From JAFDBW01 sp963723355 (GTDB lineage: Bacteria; Desulfobacterota; Desulfuromonadia; Desulfuromonadales; BM103): 27,272 bases of DNA. The number at the start of each line of letters is the position of its first letter. Position 1 is the first letter of the stretch. Position numbers and translations under genes: made by a program. Location of the stretch: NCBI GenBank assembly GCA_963723355.1, contig CAVRQQ010000019.1, positions 1 through 27,272 of the forward strand. The letters run 5' to 3'. The notes under the pieces are model-generated. The model searched no databases and had not been told where the DNA came from. It saw nothing but the letters and a program-made list of their open reading frames with translations. Shown here in pieces: positions 7,309 through 15,984 of this stretch.

Positions 7309-9042
7309 TCAGTCGGTTACAAGCTCCGCCCGTCGCCATTTCCGCACGGCATTGACCAGGTAGATACGGGCTGACTTTCTCAGCTCTTCCCTGCGGATCA
7401 CCTCTTCTCTGATTACCCCGCGCCGCAGCAGGTCGCAGCGGTAAGTTCCCTGCAGCAGTCCGCATGTTACCGCTGGCGTAATCAGCTCACCGTTTTTTTC
7501 GATGACCAGGTTGGCGGTACAGCACTCGGTTATCTCTCCTCGCTCGTTCCAGAGCACGACTTCATCGGCATCGCCCGCTTCGCTCAGCGCCTTTTCGTAA
7601 ATCTCGCGCCGGGTGGTCTTATGAAAGAGCAGGATGTTTCGTGAATCAACTGGCTGTCGTGCGAAGCTTAGTTTCAGGAGGCTGGGCGGGGCCTTGTCGA
7701 TCGGCAGGAATGTTCCTTCAAGCAGTCCGTCTGAATGCAGCAGGAGCCTGACCCTCTGCGCTGACGACGGGAAGCCTTCGGCCAGTGCCTGCAGGTAGCT
7801 GTTGGCCTGTTCAGTTGAGCAGGGGTAGTTGAAATACTCTGCTGAAGCCTGCAGGCGAGCCAGGTGTTCCGGCAGGACAAAGTAGCCCTTGCCGGGGGTC
7901 CAGCGCAGGGTTTCGATCAGGGCAAAATCAAGCTTCGGATGTGACAGGACGGCTGCCTTGTCGAGGCATTCACGGTACTCTTCGGCGCTGTCCGAGTCCC
8001 AGGTGATACCGGCTCCGACACCGTAGCTGGCGTGTCCGTGGTGACGGTCGACCAGTACCGTGCGGATGGCGACGTTGAAATTTGCCTGCCTGCCCGGTTT
8101 CAGCCAGCCGAATGCCCCGGTGTAGATCCGGCGCGGAAACGCTTCGATGGCTGAAATAATCTCCATGGTCTTCGCCTTCGGTGCCCCGGTGATCGAGGCG
8201 CAGGGAAACAGCGCCCGGAAAATCTCTGCCAGGGGTGCTTCACTGCGAGCCGTTGCCGTTGAGGTCAACTGCCAGACCGTGGGGTACTTTTCCAGGGTGC
8301 AGATCGCCTCGGTGCGGACCTTGCCGGGCGGAGCCAGCCGCCCCAGATCATTGCGCACCATGTCGAGGATCATGATGTTTTCCGCCCGGTTCTTGGCCGA
8401 TTTTTCCAGCGCCTTTGATTGCAGGTCGTCTTCTTCGGCCGTTCGGCCGCGTGGCGTGGTCCCTTTCATGGGCCGCATTGTCAGCTGATCGCCGTGCCTG
8501 GCAAAGAACAGCTCCGGTGAGACCGAGCAGATTGCCCACCGGTCACTCTGCAAAAAGCCGGCGCCGCGGGCATACTGGCCCCCTGCGAGGTGTAAAAAGA
8601 GTTGCCACGGGTCGCCGGTAAATTCAGCGGACAGCGGAAAGGTCAGGTTGACCTGGTAGGTTTCGCCACGGGCAATGGCGGCGTGGATTTTATCAATCTT
8701 TGCGGAAAACTCCCCGGCGGTTTCCTGCGCCTGCCAGGTGAGCGGTTCCAGGGTTTGCTCCTGTGCGGGCAGTTGCATGACTTCGAGGGAGGCAAACAGA
8801 CCGAAGCGCAAGAGGGGAAAGTCGTCCTGGTTACGGGTCTGGAGGGCTTCATCGAATGCCGCAGCCGCTTCGTAGCTGACAAAACCTGCGGCGTACAGCC
8901 CCTCTTCCTCGACGCGTTTGTCCAGGTAGTCGATGGTCGGTATGACCTTGTCGAGTGCGTGGACTTCGATCTCTTCAACCAGCTTGTCGAAGCGTTGCCA
9001 TTGGCCCGATTCGGGATCATAAAGAACGGCGAGTGAGGGCAT
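7309..9042 (-). CDS. pabB: Fused aminodeoxychorismate synthase component I and aminodeoxychorismate lyase (PabB-PabC)
   Basis: A 577-residue bifunctional protein for p-aminobenzoate, the folate precursor. The PabB part (about 1-350) has IARGETYQVNLTF, the active-site lysine motif RPMKGTTPRG, NIMILDMVRNDLGR and SITGAPKAKTMEIISAIE, and ends with YGVGAGITWDS, all chorismate-enzyme motifs. The PabC part (about 365-577) is a PLP aminotransferase class IV domain with the probable PLP lysine in LLFHKTTRR and GEITECCTANLVI followed by GLLQGTYRCDLL. Fusions of this order are known in bacteria. A longer open frame runs into yceH (up to 9450), but the ATG at 9042 begins MPSLAVLYDPES, the correct family N-terminus; it lies four bases past the yceH stop, so the pair is translationally coupled. 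The glutamine amidotransferase PabA must be elsewhere. Confidence 0.93.
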   Translation of the reverse strand: MPSLAVLYDPESGQWQRFDKLVEEIEVHALDKVIPTIDYLDKRVEEEGLYAAGFVSYEAAAAFDEALQTRNQDDFPLLRFGLFASLEVMQLPAQEQTLEPLTWQAQETAGEFSAKIDKIHAAIARGETYQVNLTFPLSAEFTGDPWQLFLHLAGGQYARGAGFLQSDRWAICSVSPELFFARHGDQLTMRPMKGTTPRGRTAEEDDLQSKALEKSAKNRAENIMILDMVRNDLGRLAPPGKVRTEAICTLEKYPTVWQLTSTATARSEAPLAEIFRALFPCASITGAPKAKTMEIISAIEAFPRRIYTGAFGWLKPGRQANFNVAIRTVLVDRHHGHASYGVGAGITWDSDSAEEYRECLDKAAVLSHPKLDFALIETLRWTPGKGYFVLPEHLARLQASAEYFNYPCSTEQANSYLQALAEGFPSSAQRVRLLLHSDGLLEGTFLPIDKAPPSLLKLSFARQPVDSRNILLFHKTTRREIYEKALSEAGDADEVVLWNERGEITECCTANLVIEKNGELITPAVTCGLLQGTYRCDLLRRGVIREEVIRREELRKSARIYLVNAVRKWRRAELVTD

Positions 9043-9046
9043 GCTG

Positions 9047-9703
9047 TTATTCGAACTGCGACTTGAATTCAGCGAGCTGCCTGCGGATCTCTTCCAGCCC
9101 ATCGCGGAGTTCAACAACCTCCACCTCAAGTCGGGAGACCCTGTCATCATCTGCCTGGACCTGGATCCGTGCGGCTTCAGGAATTGTGGATGATATCTGC
9201 TCGATGTCCGGCACACCGGCCAGCAGGTGCGAGTACCGGTGCTCCTTGCGCCCCGGCTGGCGAGGCAGGCGCATGACCAGAGGTGTCTCCCGCTCGGCAA
9301 GGTTTTGCAACAATTCTTCGACCGCCTGCAGATCGCCCACGACACACATCCGTTCGGCACGGTTGCGCAGTTCGCCGACGGTCTGCGGGCCACGCAGCAG
9401 CAGTTCGGCGAGAATCGCCTGTTCTTCAGGGTCGAGTCGCAACAGGCCATCCAGATTGTGGCAGTACTTCGCGGCCCGCACGCCTTCCGCTGACTGGTGG
9501 GCCAGCTGCTTGTGCCTGAGGTTGTCGAGAGCCCGGACCACGTCGGTGTCTTGCAGCTGCATAAGCGGGTCGCGGTTGGATTTCTGGTTGCAGGCGTTGG
9601 TCAGGGCGTTGAGCGTCAGAGGATAGTACTCGGGGGTGGCGAGGTCTTTTTCCACCAGGCAGCCGAGCACCCTGGTCTCCGTCCGGGTCAGGTCGAGTTC
9701 CAT
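9047..9703 (-). CDS. YceH/DUF480 family protein
   Basis: A 218-residue protein of the YceH (UPF0502) family. It begins MELDLTRTETRVLGCLVEKDLATPEYYPLTLNALTNACNQKSNRDP-like, a hallmark sequence with two winged-helix domains, continues with GPQTVGELRNRAERM (second winged helix), and ends in a coiled region of about 40 residues (VSRLEVEVVELRDGLEEIRRQL). The function is unknown; the fold suggests DNA binding. AAGGA precedes the ATG by seven bases. pabB-pabC starts four bases after its stop, so they form an operon. Upstream is the 394-base gap that holds the helicase leader. Confidence 0.93.
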   Translation of the reverse strand: MELDLTRTETRVLGCLVEKDLATPEYYPLTLNALTNACNQKSNRDPLMQLQDTDVVRALDNLRHKQLAHQSAEGVRAAKYCHNLDGLLRLDPEEQAILAELLLRGPQTVGELRNRAERMCVVGDLQAVEELLQNLAERETPLVMRLPRQPGRKEHRYSHLLAGVPDIEQISSTIPEAARIQVQADDDRVSRLEVEVVELRDGLEEIRRQLAEFKSQFE

Positions 9704-9860
9704 GCTGTTGTCCTTAAGTCACAGGGGAGAGATGAAAGGGTCGTGCGTTGATCACGATTTATCTTGTTCAGGATATGCAAGCCTCGTCCCGGTTGCAAGC
9801 CTGTTCGGTACTGATCTGCGAGCGTGTGGCCGAATTCCGACCGTATGTGTAAGGGTTTAC

Positions 9861-9890
9861 TTGACATTCATGCCGCATCCCTGTTACTGT
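9861..9890 (+). promoter_or_regulatory. Sigma-70-type promoter upstream of the structured RNA and helicase
   Basis: A consensus -35 TTGACA at 9861-9866, an 18-base spacer, and TACTGT (three of six -10 bases) at 9885-9890. It would start transcription near 9897, so the hairpins at 9900-9996 would form the first 100 bases of the transcript. The rest of the gap on the left (9704-9860) shows nothing recognisable. Confidence 0.45.
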
Positions 9891-9896
9891 CCCGCA

Positions 9897-9997
9897 AGTG
9901 TTGCCGATTCTTCTGATGATTCCACCGGCAACAGAATGCTGTTCCAGGATTATAACGTAGTTATCGTACGCCCCGGACTGTTTCGGGGCGTTTTTTG
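9897..9997 (+). ncRNA. Candidate structured RNA (helicase leader/attenuator or small RNA)
   Basis: Right after the promoter, the sequence forms a perfect 7-bp hairpin (GTTGCCG 9900-9906 with CGGCAAC 9926-9932), a small ATAAC/GTTAT hairpin, and then a terminator-like hairpin: ACGCCCCG and CGGGGCGT with an eight-base loop, followed by six T in all (9991-9996). No open frame fits this stretch. Since the DEAD-box helicase starts 100 bases downstream in the same direction, the hairpins may form an attenuator that the helicase itself or cold conditions would control; alternatively it is a free small RNA with the helicase having another promoter. I see no match to a named RNA family. Confidence 0.5.
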
Positions 9998-10097
9998 TGC
10001 GCCACACTTTATAAAGAGCGCCTGAGCCCGTCAACGATGACCTGTTCACCTGCCACGGTCCACTTCAATCCCGACGGGTTTTAAGTAAAAGGAAGAT

Positions 10098-11354
10098 ATG
10101 CAATTCACAGAGTTCAATTTCCATCCCAAGGTTGCCGCCGGAGTCGCGGCTGCCGGTTATGTTTCACCGACTCCGATCCAGGCTCGCGCCATCCCGCCGG
10201 TTCTCGCCGGTCGTGATGTGATGGGCCTGGCCCAGACCGGCACCGGCAAGACGGCCGCTTTCGCGCTGCCGATCCTGCATCGCCTGATGAATGGCGGCCG
10301 CGGCCACGTGCGCGCCCTGGTTGTCGCGCCAACCCGCGAGCTGGCCGAACAGATCCACGCGGCAATCAGCGAGCTGGGCCGCAACACCGGTTTGCGCAGT
10401 ATCACGGTTTACGGCGGTGTGGGGATCAACCCGCAGATCGCCCGCCTGAAAAAGGGCGTCGAAATTGTCATTGCCTGCCCCGGTCGCCTGCTTGATCATC
10501 TCAATCAGAAAACCATCGACCTGAGCCGTCTTGAGGTACTGGTCCTCGACGAGGCCGACCAGATGTTCGACATGGGCTTTCTGCCGGACATCCGCAGGCT
10601 GCTCAAGCAGCTGCCCAGCCAGCGCCAGACCCTGTTGTTCTCGGCGACCATGCCGCAGGAAATTCGCAACCTGGCCAAAGAGGTCCTGCGCAACCCGGAA
10701 ACCGTCCAGGTTGATCTCGTTGCCCCTGCGACAACCGTCAGCCACGCACTGTATCCGGTACAAGAGGCCCGTAAAACGGACCTGTTATTCTCTCTCTTGA
10801 AAAATACCGGGACCGGCTCGGTGCTGGTGTTTACCCGCACCAAGCATCGCGCCAAGCGCCTTGGCGAGAAGCTCGCCAAGACCGGCTACCGTGCCGCATC
10901 GCTGCAGGGCAACCTGTCGCAGAACCGTCGGCAGGCCGCCCTTGATGGTTTTCGTGATGGCCGCCACCAGATCCTGGTCGCGACCGACATCGCCGCACGC
11001 GGCATCGACGTCAGCCAGGTTTCACATGTCATCAACTATGATATGCCGAATACCACCGACGCCTATATCCACCGCATCGGCCGGACCGGGCGCGCAACCC
11101 GCACCGGCGATGCCTTCACGATGTTGACGGCTGCTGACCGGGCGATGGAGAGAGCGCTGGAAAAAGCTCTCGGCCGTCCTATCGAACGCCGCAACATCGA
11201 AGGCTTCGCGATTGACCAGGACAGCTCTCCCGCCGGCGCACAGCAGTATCGGGCTAAACAGCCCGGGGGGAATTCGAATCCGGGTCGGACGAAGAACAAC
11301 CGTCGTCGCTTCTCCGGTCGTCCGGCAAACCCGGCTGCTGCAGCAAGCAGGTAA
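10098..11354 (+). CDS. DEAD-box ATP-dependent RNA helicase (RhlE type)
   Basis: A 418-residue helicase that unwinds short RNA duplexes in ribosome assembly, mRNA decay or cold adaptation. Motifs in order: the Q motif PTPIQ (24-28), motif I AQTGTGKT (45-52), PTRELA (78-83), CPGR (127-130, where most members have TPGR), DEAD (151-154), SAT (182-184), LVFTRTK (about 243-249), ATDIAARGIDV (295-305) and HRIGRTGR (325-332). The C-terminus from about 370 is a basic, Arg/Asn/Pro/Gly-rich tail, probably unstructured RNA binding. AGGA lies about five bases before the ATG. The gene appears alone between the structured leader and the terminator at 11392-11431. The cold-shock protein gene in the same window would suit a joint role. 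RhlE versus CsdA-like assignment rests on the short tail and is not certain. Confidence 0.93.
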   Translation: MQFTEFNFHPKVAAGVAAAGYVSPTPIQARAIPPVLAGRDVMGLAQTGTGKTAAFALPILHRLMNGGRGHVRALVVAPTRELAEQIHAAISELGRNTGLRSITVYGGVGINPQIARLKKGVEIVIACPGRLLDHLNQKTIDLSRLEVLVLDEADQMFDMGFLPDIRRLLKQLPSQRQTLLFSATMPQEIRNLAKEVLRNPETVQVDLVAPATTVSHALYPVQEARKTDLLFSLLKNTGTGSVLVFTRTKHRAKRLGEKLAKTGYRAASLQGNLSQNRRQAALDGFRDGRHQILVATDIAARGIDVSQVSHVINYDMPNTTDAYIHRIGRTGRATRTGDAFTMLTAADRAMERALEKALGRPIERRNIEGFAIDQDSSPAGAQQYRAKQPGGNSNPGRTKNNRRRFSGRPANPAAAASR

Positions 11355-11391
11355 CTGTTTCGGCCCGCGTGGCCGCACAATCTGCAAGATC

Positions 11392-11431
11392 AAAAAACAC
11401 CCTGGACGGCACATGCTCGTCCAGGGTGTTT
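11392..11431. terminator. Terminator between convergent helicase and YgiQ genes
   Basis: A 14-bp stem (AAACACCCTGGACG and CGTCCAGGGTGTTT) with a nine-base loop. On the minus strand the stem ends in six T, making it a strong terminator for the ygiQ operon (stop 14 bases before); on the plus strand it is followed by TTTCTG and may also end the helicase transcript. It sits in the 91 bases between the two stops. Confidence 0.85.
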
Positions 11432-11445
11432 CTGTCTGCAGTCTA

Positions 11446-13308
11446 TTAGCGAGACGGTTTGCGTGGCCCCCGTTTGCGTTGGGCTGTTCCCTTGCGCGAG
11501 GTCTTCTTCGGACCGGCAGGTGTTGCGGTAAAAGTTTTGCTGCCGCCGAGCAGCTTTGCGCAATCAGCTTCACGACCGGTCCGCCGCAAGGCTTCCAGGA
11601 CCGCCTGGCGCTGTTCGGGGAGGTGATAGAGGAGCATGGCCTTTTGCAGGCTCCTTTCCCTGGGGTCGCGCGGCACATGAACGGTTTCACCCGTATAAGG
11701 GTCACGTCCGGTGTGATAGATGCAGGTCGCCAGACTGCCGGGGGTCGGCGTGAATTCCTGGACCTGTTCGATGCGCAGGTTGTTCTCCTTGAGAAACAGC
11801 GCAACGTCGATCATGTCGTCGAGGGTGCAGCCAGGGTGGGCGCTGATGAAGTACGGGACAATTGCCTGCCTCTTGCCGTGCATGCTGCTCTGCTGGCGAA
11901 AGTTCTGCAGAAAGGCTTTGAAGACTTCCGGGCCAGGCTTGCGCATGACTTTTGTCACCCGGGGGCTGGTTGATTCAGGGGCCACTTTGAGCAGGCCACC
12001 GACATGATGCTGTAGCAGGTCTGCAAAGTAATCCGGCTGCTTGTCGAGCAGGTCAAAGCGGATCCCCGAGGCAACGAACAGGTGCTTGATCGCCGGTTTC
12101 TCGCGAAGTTTCCGCAACAGCGTGACCGCCTGGTTGTCCCGCGTATCAAAATGTTTGCAGATCCTGGGATAGAGACAGCTTTCCCGTCTGCAGACCGCGC
12201 GAGCCTCGGGGTTGCTGCAGCGCAGGCCGTACATGTTTGCGGTCGGGCCGCCAACGTCAGTGATCGTGCCGCGAAATTCCGGATGATGACTCAGCCGGTC
12301 GACTTCATCCTCGATCGATTTAACCGAGCGTGACTGGATCGCCTTGCCCTGGTGATGGGTGATGGCGCAGAAGGCGCAGCCGCCGGCGCAGCCCCGATGG
12401 CTGGTGATCGAGAAACGGATCTGCTCGTAGGCCGGGATCGTTTCGCTGTACATCGGGTGCGGCTGCTTGACGAATGGCAAGGCGTAGATCCGGTCCAGTT
12501 CTTCCTCTTCAAGGGGCATGGCCGGCGGGTTGATCACGACCAGGCGCCCGGCGTGGGATTGCACGAGAGCTCTGCCGCTGTACGGGTTGGCCTGTTCGGC
12601 GGCCAGCCTGAACGCCCTGTTGTAGGCTTCGGTGCTGTCGGCGACAGCTTCGTATGAGGGCAGTTCAACGGCTGCTTCGGGGCAGTCTTTGGCGATATAT
12701 GCTGTGCCGCGAATATCGGTGATCTGTGTGATGGCTTCGCCGGCATGCATCCGTCTGGCCAGGGTGGCAATGGCAGACTCCGCCATGCCGAACAGCAGCA
12801 GGTCGGCCTTGCTGTCCACCAGCACCGAACGCCTGACCTTGTTGTCCCAGTAATCGTAATGGGCCAACCGACGCAGGCTCGCCTCGATGCCGCCGATAAT
12901 CGTCGGCAGGCCCTTGAAGGCCCCCTTGACTGCCGCCGTATAGGCGATCACCGCACGATTCGGCCGGGCTCCGGCGCGCCCGCCCGGCGTATAGGCATCA
13001 TCGTTGCGGACTTTTTTCGCCGCGGTGTAATGGTTGACCATCGAGTCCATGGCCCCGGCAGAGATGGCAGCAAACAGCTTTGGTCGGCCCATGCTTTTGA
13101 AGGCCTCGGCATCGCGCCAGTCCGGTTGGGCGATGATCCCGACCCTGAAGCCTTCCGATTCGAGCAGGCGGGCCAGCAGGGGGGTGCCGAATGACGGGTG
13201 ATCGACATAGGCATCCCCGGTGATGAAGAGCACATCGAGCTCGTCCCAGCCACGCCGGGTCATCTCCTCGCGGCTGCAGGGGATGAAGATGTCTTTTGTC
13301 TCAGCCAA
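11446..13308 (-). CDS. YgiQ-family radical SAM protein
   Basis: A 620-residue protein of the YgiQ (UPF0313) family. An N-terminal domain (about 15-230) has LFITGDAYVDHPSFG, the typical start, and YTAAVKGAFKGLPTIIGGIEASLRRLAHYD-like features; the radical SAM core follows with GCAGGCAFC at Cys307, 311 and 314, which would bind a 4Fe-4S cluster and S-adenosylmethionine. The C-terminal part holds VAPESTSPRVTKVMRKPG, QFTPTPGSLATCIYHTG-like and the DPYTGETVHVPR segment, and ends in a basic tail rich in Lys, Arg and Pro (about 590-620). The reaction is not known. The SGNH-lipase gene lies eight bases upstream, so the two form an operon that ends at the terminator at 11392-11431. Confidence 0.93.
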   Translation of the reverse strand: MAETKDIFIPCSREEMTRRGWDELDVLFITGDAYVDHPSFGTPLLARLLESEGFRVGIIAQPDWRDAEAFKSMGRPKLFAAISAGAMDSMVNHYTAAKKVRNDDAYTPGGRAGARPNRAVIAYTAAVKGAFKGLPTIIGGIEASLRRLAHYDYWDNKVRRSVLVDSKADLLLFGMAESAIATLARRMHAGEAITQITDIRGTAYIAKDCPEAAVELPSYEAVADSTEAYNRAFRLAAEQANPYSGRALVQSHAGRLVVINPPAMPLEEEELDRIYALPFVKQPHPMYSETIPAYEQIRFSITSHRGCAGGCAFCAITHHQGKAIQSRSVKSIEDEVDRLSHHPEFRGTITDVGGPTANMYGLRCSNPEARAVCRRESCLYPRICKHFDTRDNQAVTLLRKLREKPAIKHLFVASGIRFDLLDKQPDYFADLLQHHVGGLLKVAPESTSPRVTKVMRKPGPEVFKAFLQNFRQQSSMHGKRQAIVPYFISAHPGCTLDDMIDVALFLKENNLRIEQVQEFTPTPGSLATCIYHTGRDPYTGETVHVPRDPRERSLQKAMLLYHLPEQRQAVLEALRRTGREADCAKLLGGSKTFTATPAGPKKTSRKGTAQRKRGPRKPSR

Positions 13309-13316
13309 GGTGTCCC

Positions 13317-13931
13317 TTACTTGTTTTGTGCTTTCTCGATCACGTCGTAAACAGCCTTGGCCATCAGGCGATAACCGGTCGCGTTGGGGTGGATCGAGTC
13401 GCTTTTCATGTCATTGTCGCCAAGCAGGTCGAGCAGGATATCTCCCTCGTACGGGATCTGGTTGTCTTCTGCAATGGCGGCGTAGAATTTCGGTACACCA
13501 AGACCGAAGCCGAGCTTCGGCACGCCGATCAGGATGACATCCGCGCCTTTTTCACGGATCAGGCCGATCATGCTCCTGAGGTTGCGAATCGTCTCCTCCT
13601 GGTTGTGACGGCGCAGGAAGTCATTGCCGCCATGGCAGAGCAGGACCAGGCTGGGATTGTACTCGTCCAGCACGGCGGGCAGTCGTTCGAGCCCCCTTGA
13701 GGTCACCTCGCCGGGGATGCCGAGATTGATGATGTTATGGCCGAGCATTTGGCCCAGGACCGCCGGGTAGGATTGCTCCTTTGCAGCCCCGGTCCCGCGG
13801 GTCAGGCTGTCACCGAAGGCGAGGATCACAGAATCCTGGTCAAGCGGCGCTATCTTTGGCCCGGCATCACAGCCGGCAAACAGCAGGCTGAAAAAAAAGA
13901 CCATAATGATGATGAAAATGTTTCGGTTCAT
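13317..13931 (-). CDS. SGNH/GDSL-type esterase lipoprotein (TesA-like)
   Basis: A 204-residue lipoprotein with a long hydrophobic signal and lipobox LLFAGC (Cys21). The SGNH blocks are all present: AFGDSLTRGTG (Ser42), GIPGEVTSRG (Gly74), CHGGNDFLRR (Asn103) and DSIHPNATGYRLMA (Asp178, His181). It resembles arylesterase/lysophospholipase TesA, which hydrolyses acyl esters, here tethered to a membrane facing the periplasm. The ygiQ gene starts eight bases after its stop. It is divergent from the YqaA gene at 14011. The substrate is not known. Confidence 0.92.
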   Translation of the reverse strand: MNRNIFIIIMVFFFSLLFAGCDAGPKIAPLDQDSVILAFGDSLTRGTGAAKEQSYPAVLGQMLGHNIINLGIPGEVTSRGLERLPAVLDEYNPSLVLLCHGGNDFLRRHNQEETIRNLRSMIGLIREKGADVILIGVPKLGFGLGVPKFYAAIAEDNQIPYEGDILLDLLGDNDMKSDSIHPNATGYRLMAKAVYDVIEKAQNK

Positions 13932-14010
13932 GGAGTCCTCGTGTCAAGATAATGCAGCGGACAGCTTGGTCTATCATGGCATATTTTTTCCGCTAAAGGA
14001 ATGATCGCGA

Positions 14011-14469
14011 TTGGAATCGTGGCTGCTTGAAAATGGTTATCCGGCACTGTTTCTGCTCAGCTTCCTGGCGGCCACGCTGGTGCCGCTCGGCAGCGAGTGG
14101 TTACTGGCCGTTCTGCTGGTCAACAACTTCGACCCGTCAATCGTGGTGCCGGTGGCGACGCTTGGCAATACGCTGGGGGCCTTGACGACCTATGCCATCG
14201 GCTTATGGGGCGGGCCTTACCTGGTACGGCGTGTGCTGCGCATCAGTCATGACAGCCAGCTTAGAGCGGAACGTTATTTCAACCGCTATGGCAGCTGGGC
14301 GCTGCTGTTCTCCTGGGTGCCGATTCTCGGTGATCCGCTCTGCCTGGCCGGCGGGGTGTTGAAGACCGGCTTCTGGCGTTTTGTCCTGCTGGTTGCGCTC
14401 GGCAAGTTGCTGCGCTACATGGTGGTTGCGAAGCTGGTCATGCAGGGCGTCAATTACGGACTGTCGTAG
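14011..14469 (+). CDS. YqaA-type membrane protein, DedA/VTT superfamily
   Basis: A 152-residue, very hydrophobic protein similar to E. coli YqaA. Family marks: ATLVPLGSEWLLAVLL, TLGNTLGALTTYAIGLWG, the RYFNRYGSWALLFSWVPILGDPLCLAGG block, and a C-terminal LGKLLRYMVVAKLVM. It should have about four membrane segments; DedA-like proteins help move lipids or maintain membrane potential, but the function of this branch is not settled. The start is TTG at 14011, ten bases after AAGGA; no ATG in the right frame occurs nearby. The methyltransferase gene follows 13 bases after its stop, so they are likely one operon. Confidence 0.88.
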   Translation: MESWLLENGYPALFLLSFLAATLVPLGSEWLLAVLLVNNFDPSIVVPVATLGNTLGALTTYAIGLWGGPYLVRRVLRISHDSQLRAERYFNRYGSWALLFSWVPILGDPLCLAGGVLKTGFWRFVLLVALGKLLRYMVVAKLVMQGVNYGLS

Positions 14470-14482
14470 CGGGAAGAAGCCT

Positions 14483-15140
14483 ATGGACGAAAAATTCTGG
14501 CTCAGACGATGGGAGACCGGTGACATCGGTTTTCATAAAGAGGACCCGCATCACTACCTGCAGAGGTTTTACAATGATTTGCATGTGCACCCGGGAGACC
14601 AATTCTTTGTCCCCCTTTGTGGCAAGAGTCCCGATCTGGCCTGGCTGCATGGCCGGGGCCTCAAGGTCACGGGCATCGAACTGAGCCGCCTGGCGGTCGA
14701 TGCCTTCATCAGTGAAAATCACTTAAACGGTGAGTGGACGACCTCTGCAGGGATGCCATGTTATCTCGACCGAGGACTACAAACTCTACTGTGGTGATTT
14801 TTTCTTGCTGAAAGACCATGATTTGGGTGATGTCCGTGCCGCATACGACCGTGGCTCGCTGGTGGCCCTGCCGCCCGAGATACGCGATCGATATACAAAA
14901 CATCTTGCCTGGTTGATGCCGACTGGCAGCCGAACCTTACTGATCAGTTATGACTATGATCAACACGAAACCCACGGGCCGCCGTTTTCAGTCCCGATTG
15001 ACGAAATGACCGGGTTGTTCAAAGACAGTTTTGAGATCGAGTTGCTGGTTGAGGAGGAGGTGATCCGGTCGCACCAGGGAATGGCGGCGCGCGGGGTGAC
15101 TAAATTGACCGAGTTTGCAGTTATGTTGACGCGTCAATAA
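14483..15140 (+). pseudogene. Thiopurine S-methyltransferase family, with a one-base insertion
   Basis: Methyltransferase using S-adenosylmethionine; bacterial members can methylate thiopurines and selenium or tellurium compounds. The first part begins MDEKFWLRRWETGDIGFHKED and holds FFVPLCGKSPDLAWLHGRG and GIELSRLAVDAFISENHL; the second part begins near LQGCHVIS, then LYCGDFFLL, AAYDRGSLVALPPEIRDRY, and LLISYDYDQHETHGPPFSVP. The two are in different frames, changing at about 14740-14745 (ACGACCTCTGCAG). Removing one base there gives a 218-residue protein, the normal length. The gene is otherwise undamaged, so either it was recently broken or the sequence has an error. It is probably co-transcribed with the YqaA gene; the start ATG follows GGAAGAAG. 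Confidence 0.9.
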
Positions 15141-15303
15141 CGGCTGGACCCCAGTCCCGGTTATTCTGTCTCATTCACATCATGAAAGCGGCTGAAACGA
15201 ATAGATACAGCAACCCTGACGCATGGGGTGTCCGGTCTTTCCTGCAAACTTGCTGAGCAGGCCAAACGGGCTGGTCCCGACGTTTTCCTAAGATCCCTGC
15301 AAG

Positions 15304-15957
15304 CTAGGGACGGGCGACCGGTGAGCTGGCAATGATATAATTCCACAGGGTGTCACGAATTTTTTCATCTGAATTCATGAACTTTACGCCTATTTGAAAT
15401 AATTGAGAGTCCGCATCCTTGGTCACTTTCCTGATCCAGACAATTTTCGCCAGCGTGGATAACGACTCGGCAGTGTCCGGCAAGGCAAGTTGCAGCTTAA
15501 TCTCAGCCTTATTCCGGGGGAGTTCGCCAGACATATCAAGTTCCAGGGAGGCTCCTACGGTGCTTAAGTTGACCAGTCTCGCGGTTCTCTTGTCATTATT
15601 ATAATCCATCTCTATGGGCAGGCCGTCAGGGATTTCCAGGCGGTAGTTGCTTCTTGCGCCGATCAACAGTTCCTGAAGGGTGGTATGAAATTTATTGATA
15701 CTGCTGCGAGTCGTTTTCGATACGGTTTCACTCCCCTCAATCACCTGCATTTCCTTCTCGACCTCTCCGAGCAGCTTCTGGAAACGAGAGATCCGGTTAA
15801 GAAGGTCATCCCGGTGCATGGTGAACCCTTCTGTTGCAACAAAGACATCCTTGACTGCGACATCCACTTTGCAATGATCACATCCAATTGACGACAACTC
15901 GGCGAGATAAGGAGATTTGATAACTCCTCTGCACTCTGGGCAATGCATCTGCAGCAT
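15304..15957 (-). CDS. Zinc-ribbon and PilZ domain protein (copy 1)
   Basis: A 217-residue soluble protein in three parts. N-terminal: two CxxC pairs (Cys6/9 and Cys26/29), a zinc-ribbon-like unit. Middle (about 45-98): a mostly helical, charged linker (RISRFQKLLGEVEKEMQVI). C-terminal (about 100-212): a PilZ domain with the c-di-GMP motifs RSNYR (R102, R106) and NLSTVG (130-135), followed by strand-rich sequence with WIRKV and WNYII. PilZ proteins bind cyclic di-GMP and act on partners. A paralogue lies upstream in the same direction with a 209-base gap. The start ATG begins MLQMHCPECRGVIKS; AGGT lies eight bases before. The ribbon-linker-PilZ layout is unusual to my knowledge. Target unknown. 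Confidence 0.85.
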   Translation of the reverse strand: MLQMHCPECRGVIKSPYLAELSSIGCDHCKVDVAVKDVFVATEGFTMHRDDLLNRISRFQKLLGEVEKEMQVIEGSETVSKTTRSSINKFHTTLQELLIGARSNYRLEIPDGLPIEMDYNNDKRTARLVNLSTVGASLELDMSGELPRNKAEIKLQLALPDTAESLSTLAKIVWIRKVTKDADSQLFQIGVKFMNSDEKIRDTLWNYIIASSPVARP

Positions 15958-15984
15958 ATCTTTTTACCTGTCGAAAGAGCCCTT

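Noticed and set aside
9043..9450. N-terminal extension of the PabB-PabC frame
   Set aside because: It lies fully inside yceH in another frame; the PabB family begins at MPSLAVLYDPES.
11212..11973. Plus-strand open frame of 253 residues spanning the end of the helicase gene and the start of ygiQ
   Set aside because: It crosses a terminator and overlaps two well supported genes; no family pattern was seen.
15141..15303. Possible terminator between the methyltransferase and PilZ copy 1
   Set aside because: The arms ATAAC/GTTAT and CTGG/CCAG pair only with bulges, and the T-tract is poor.
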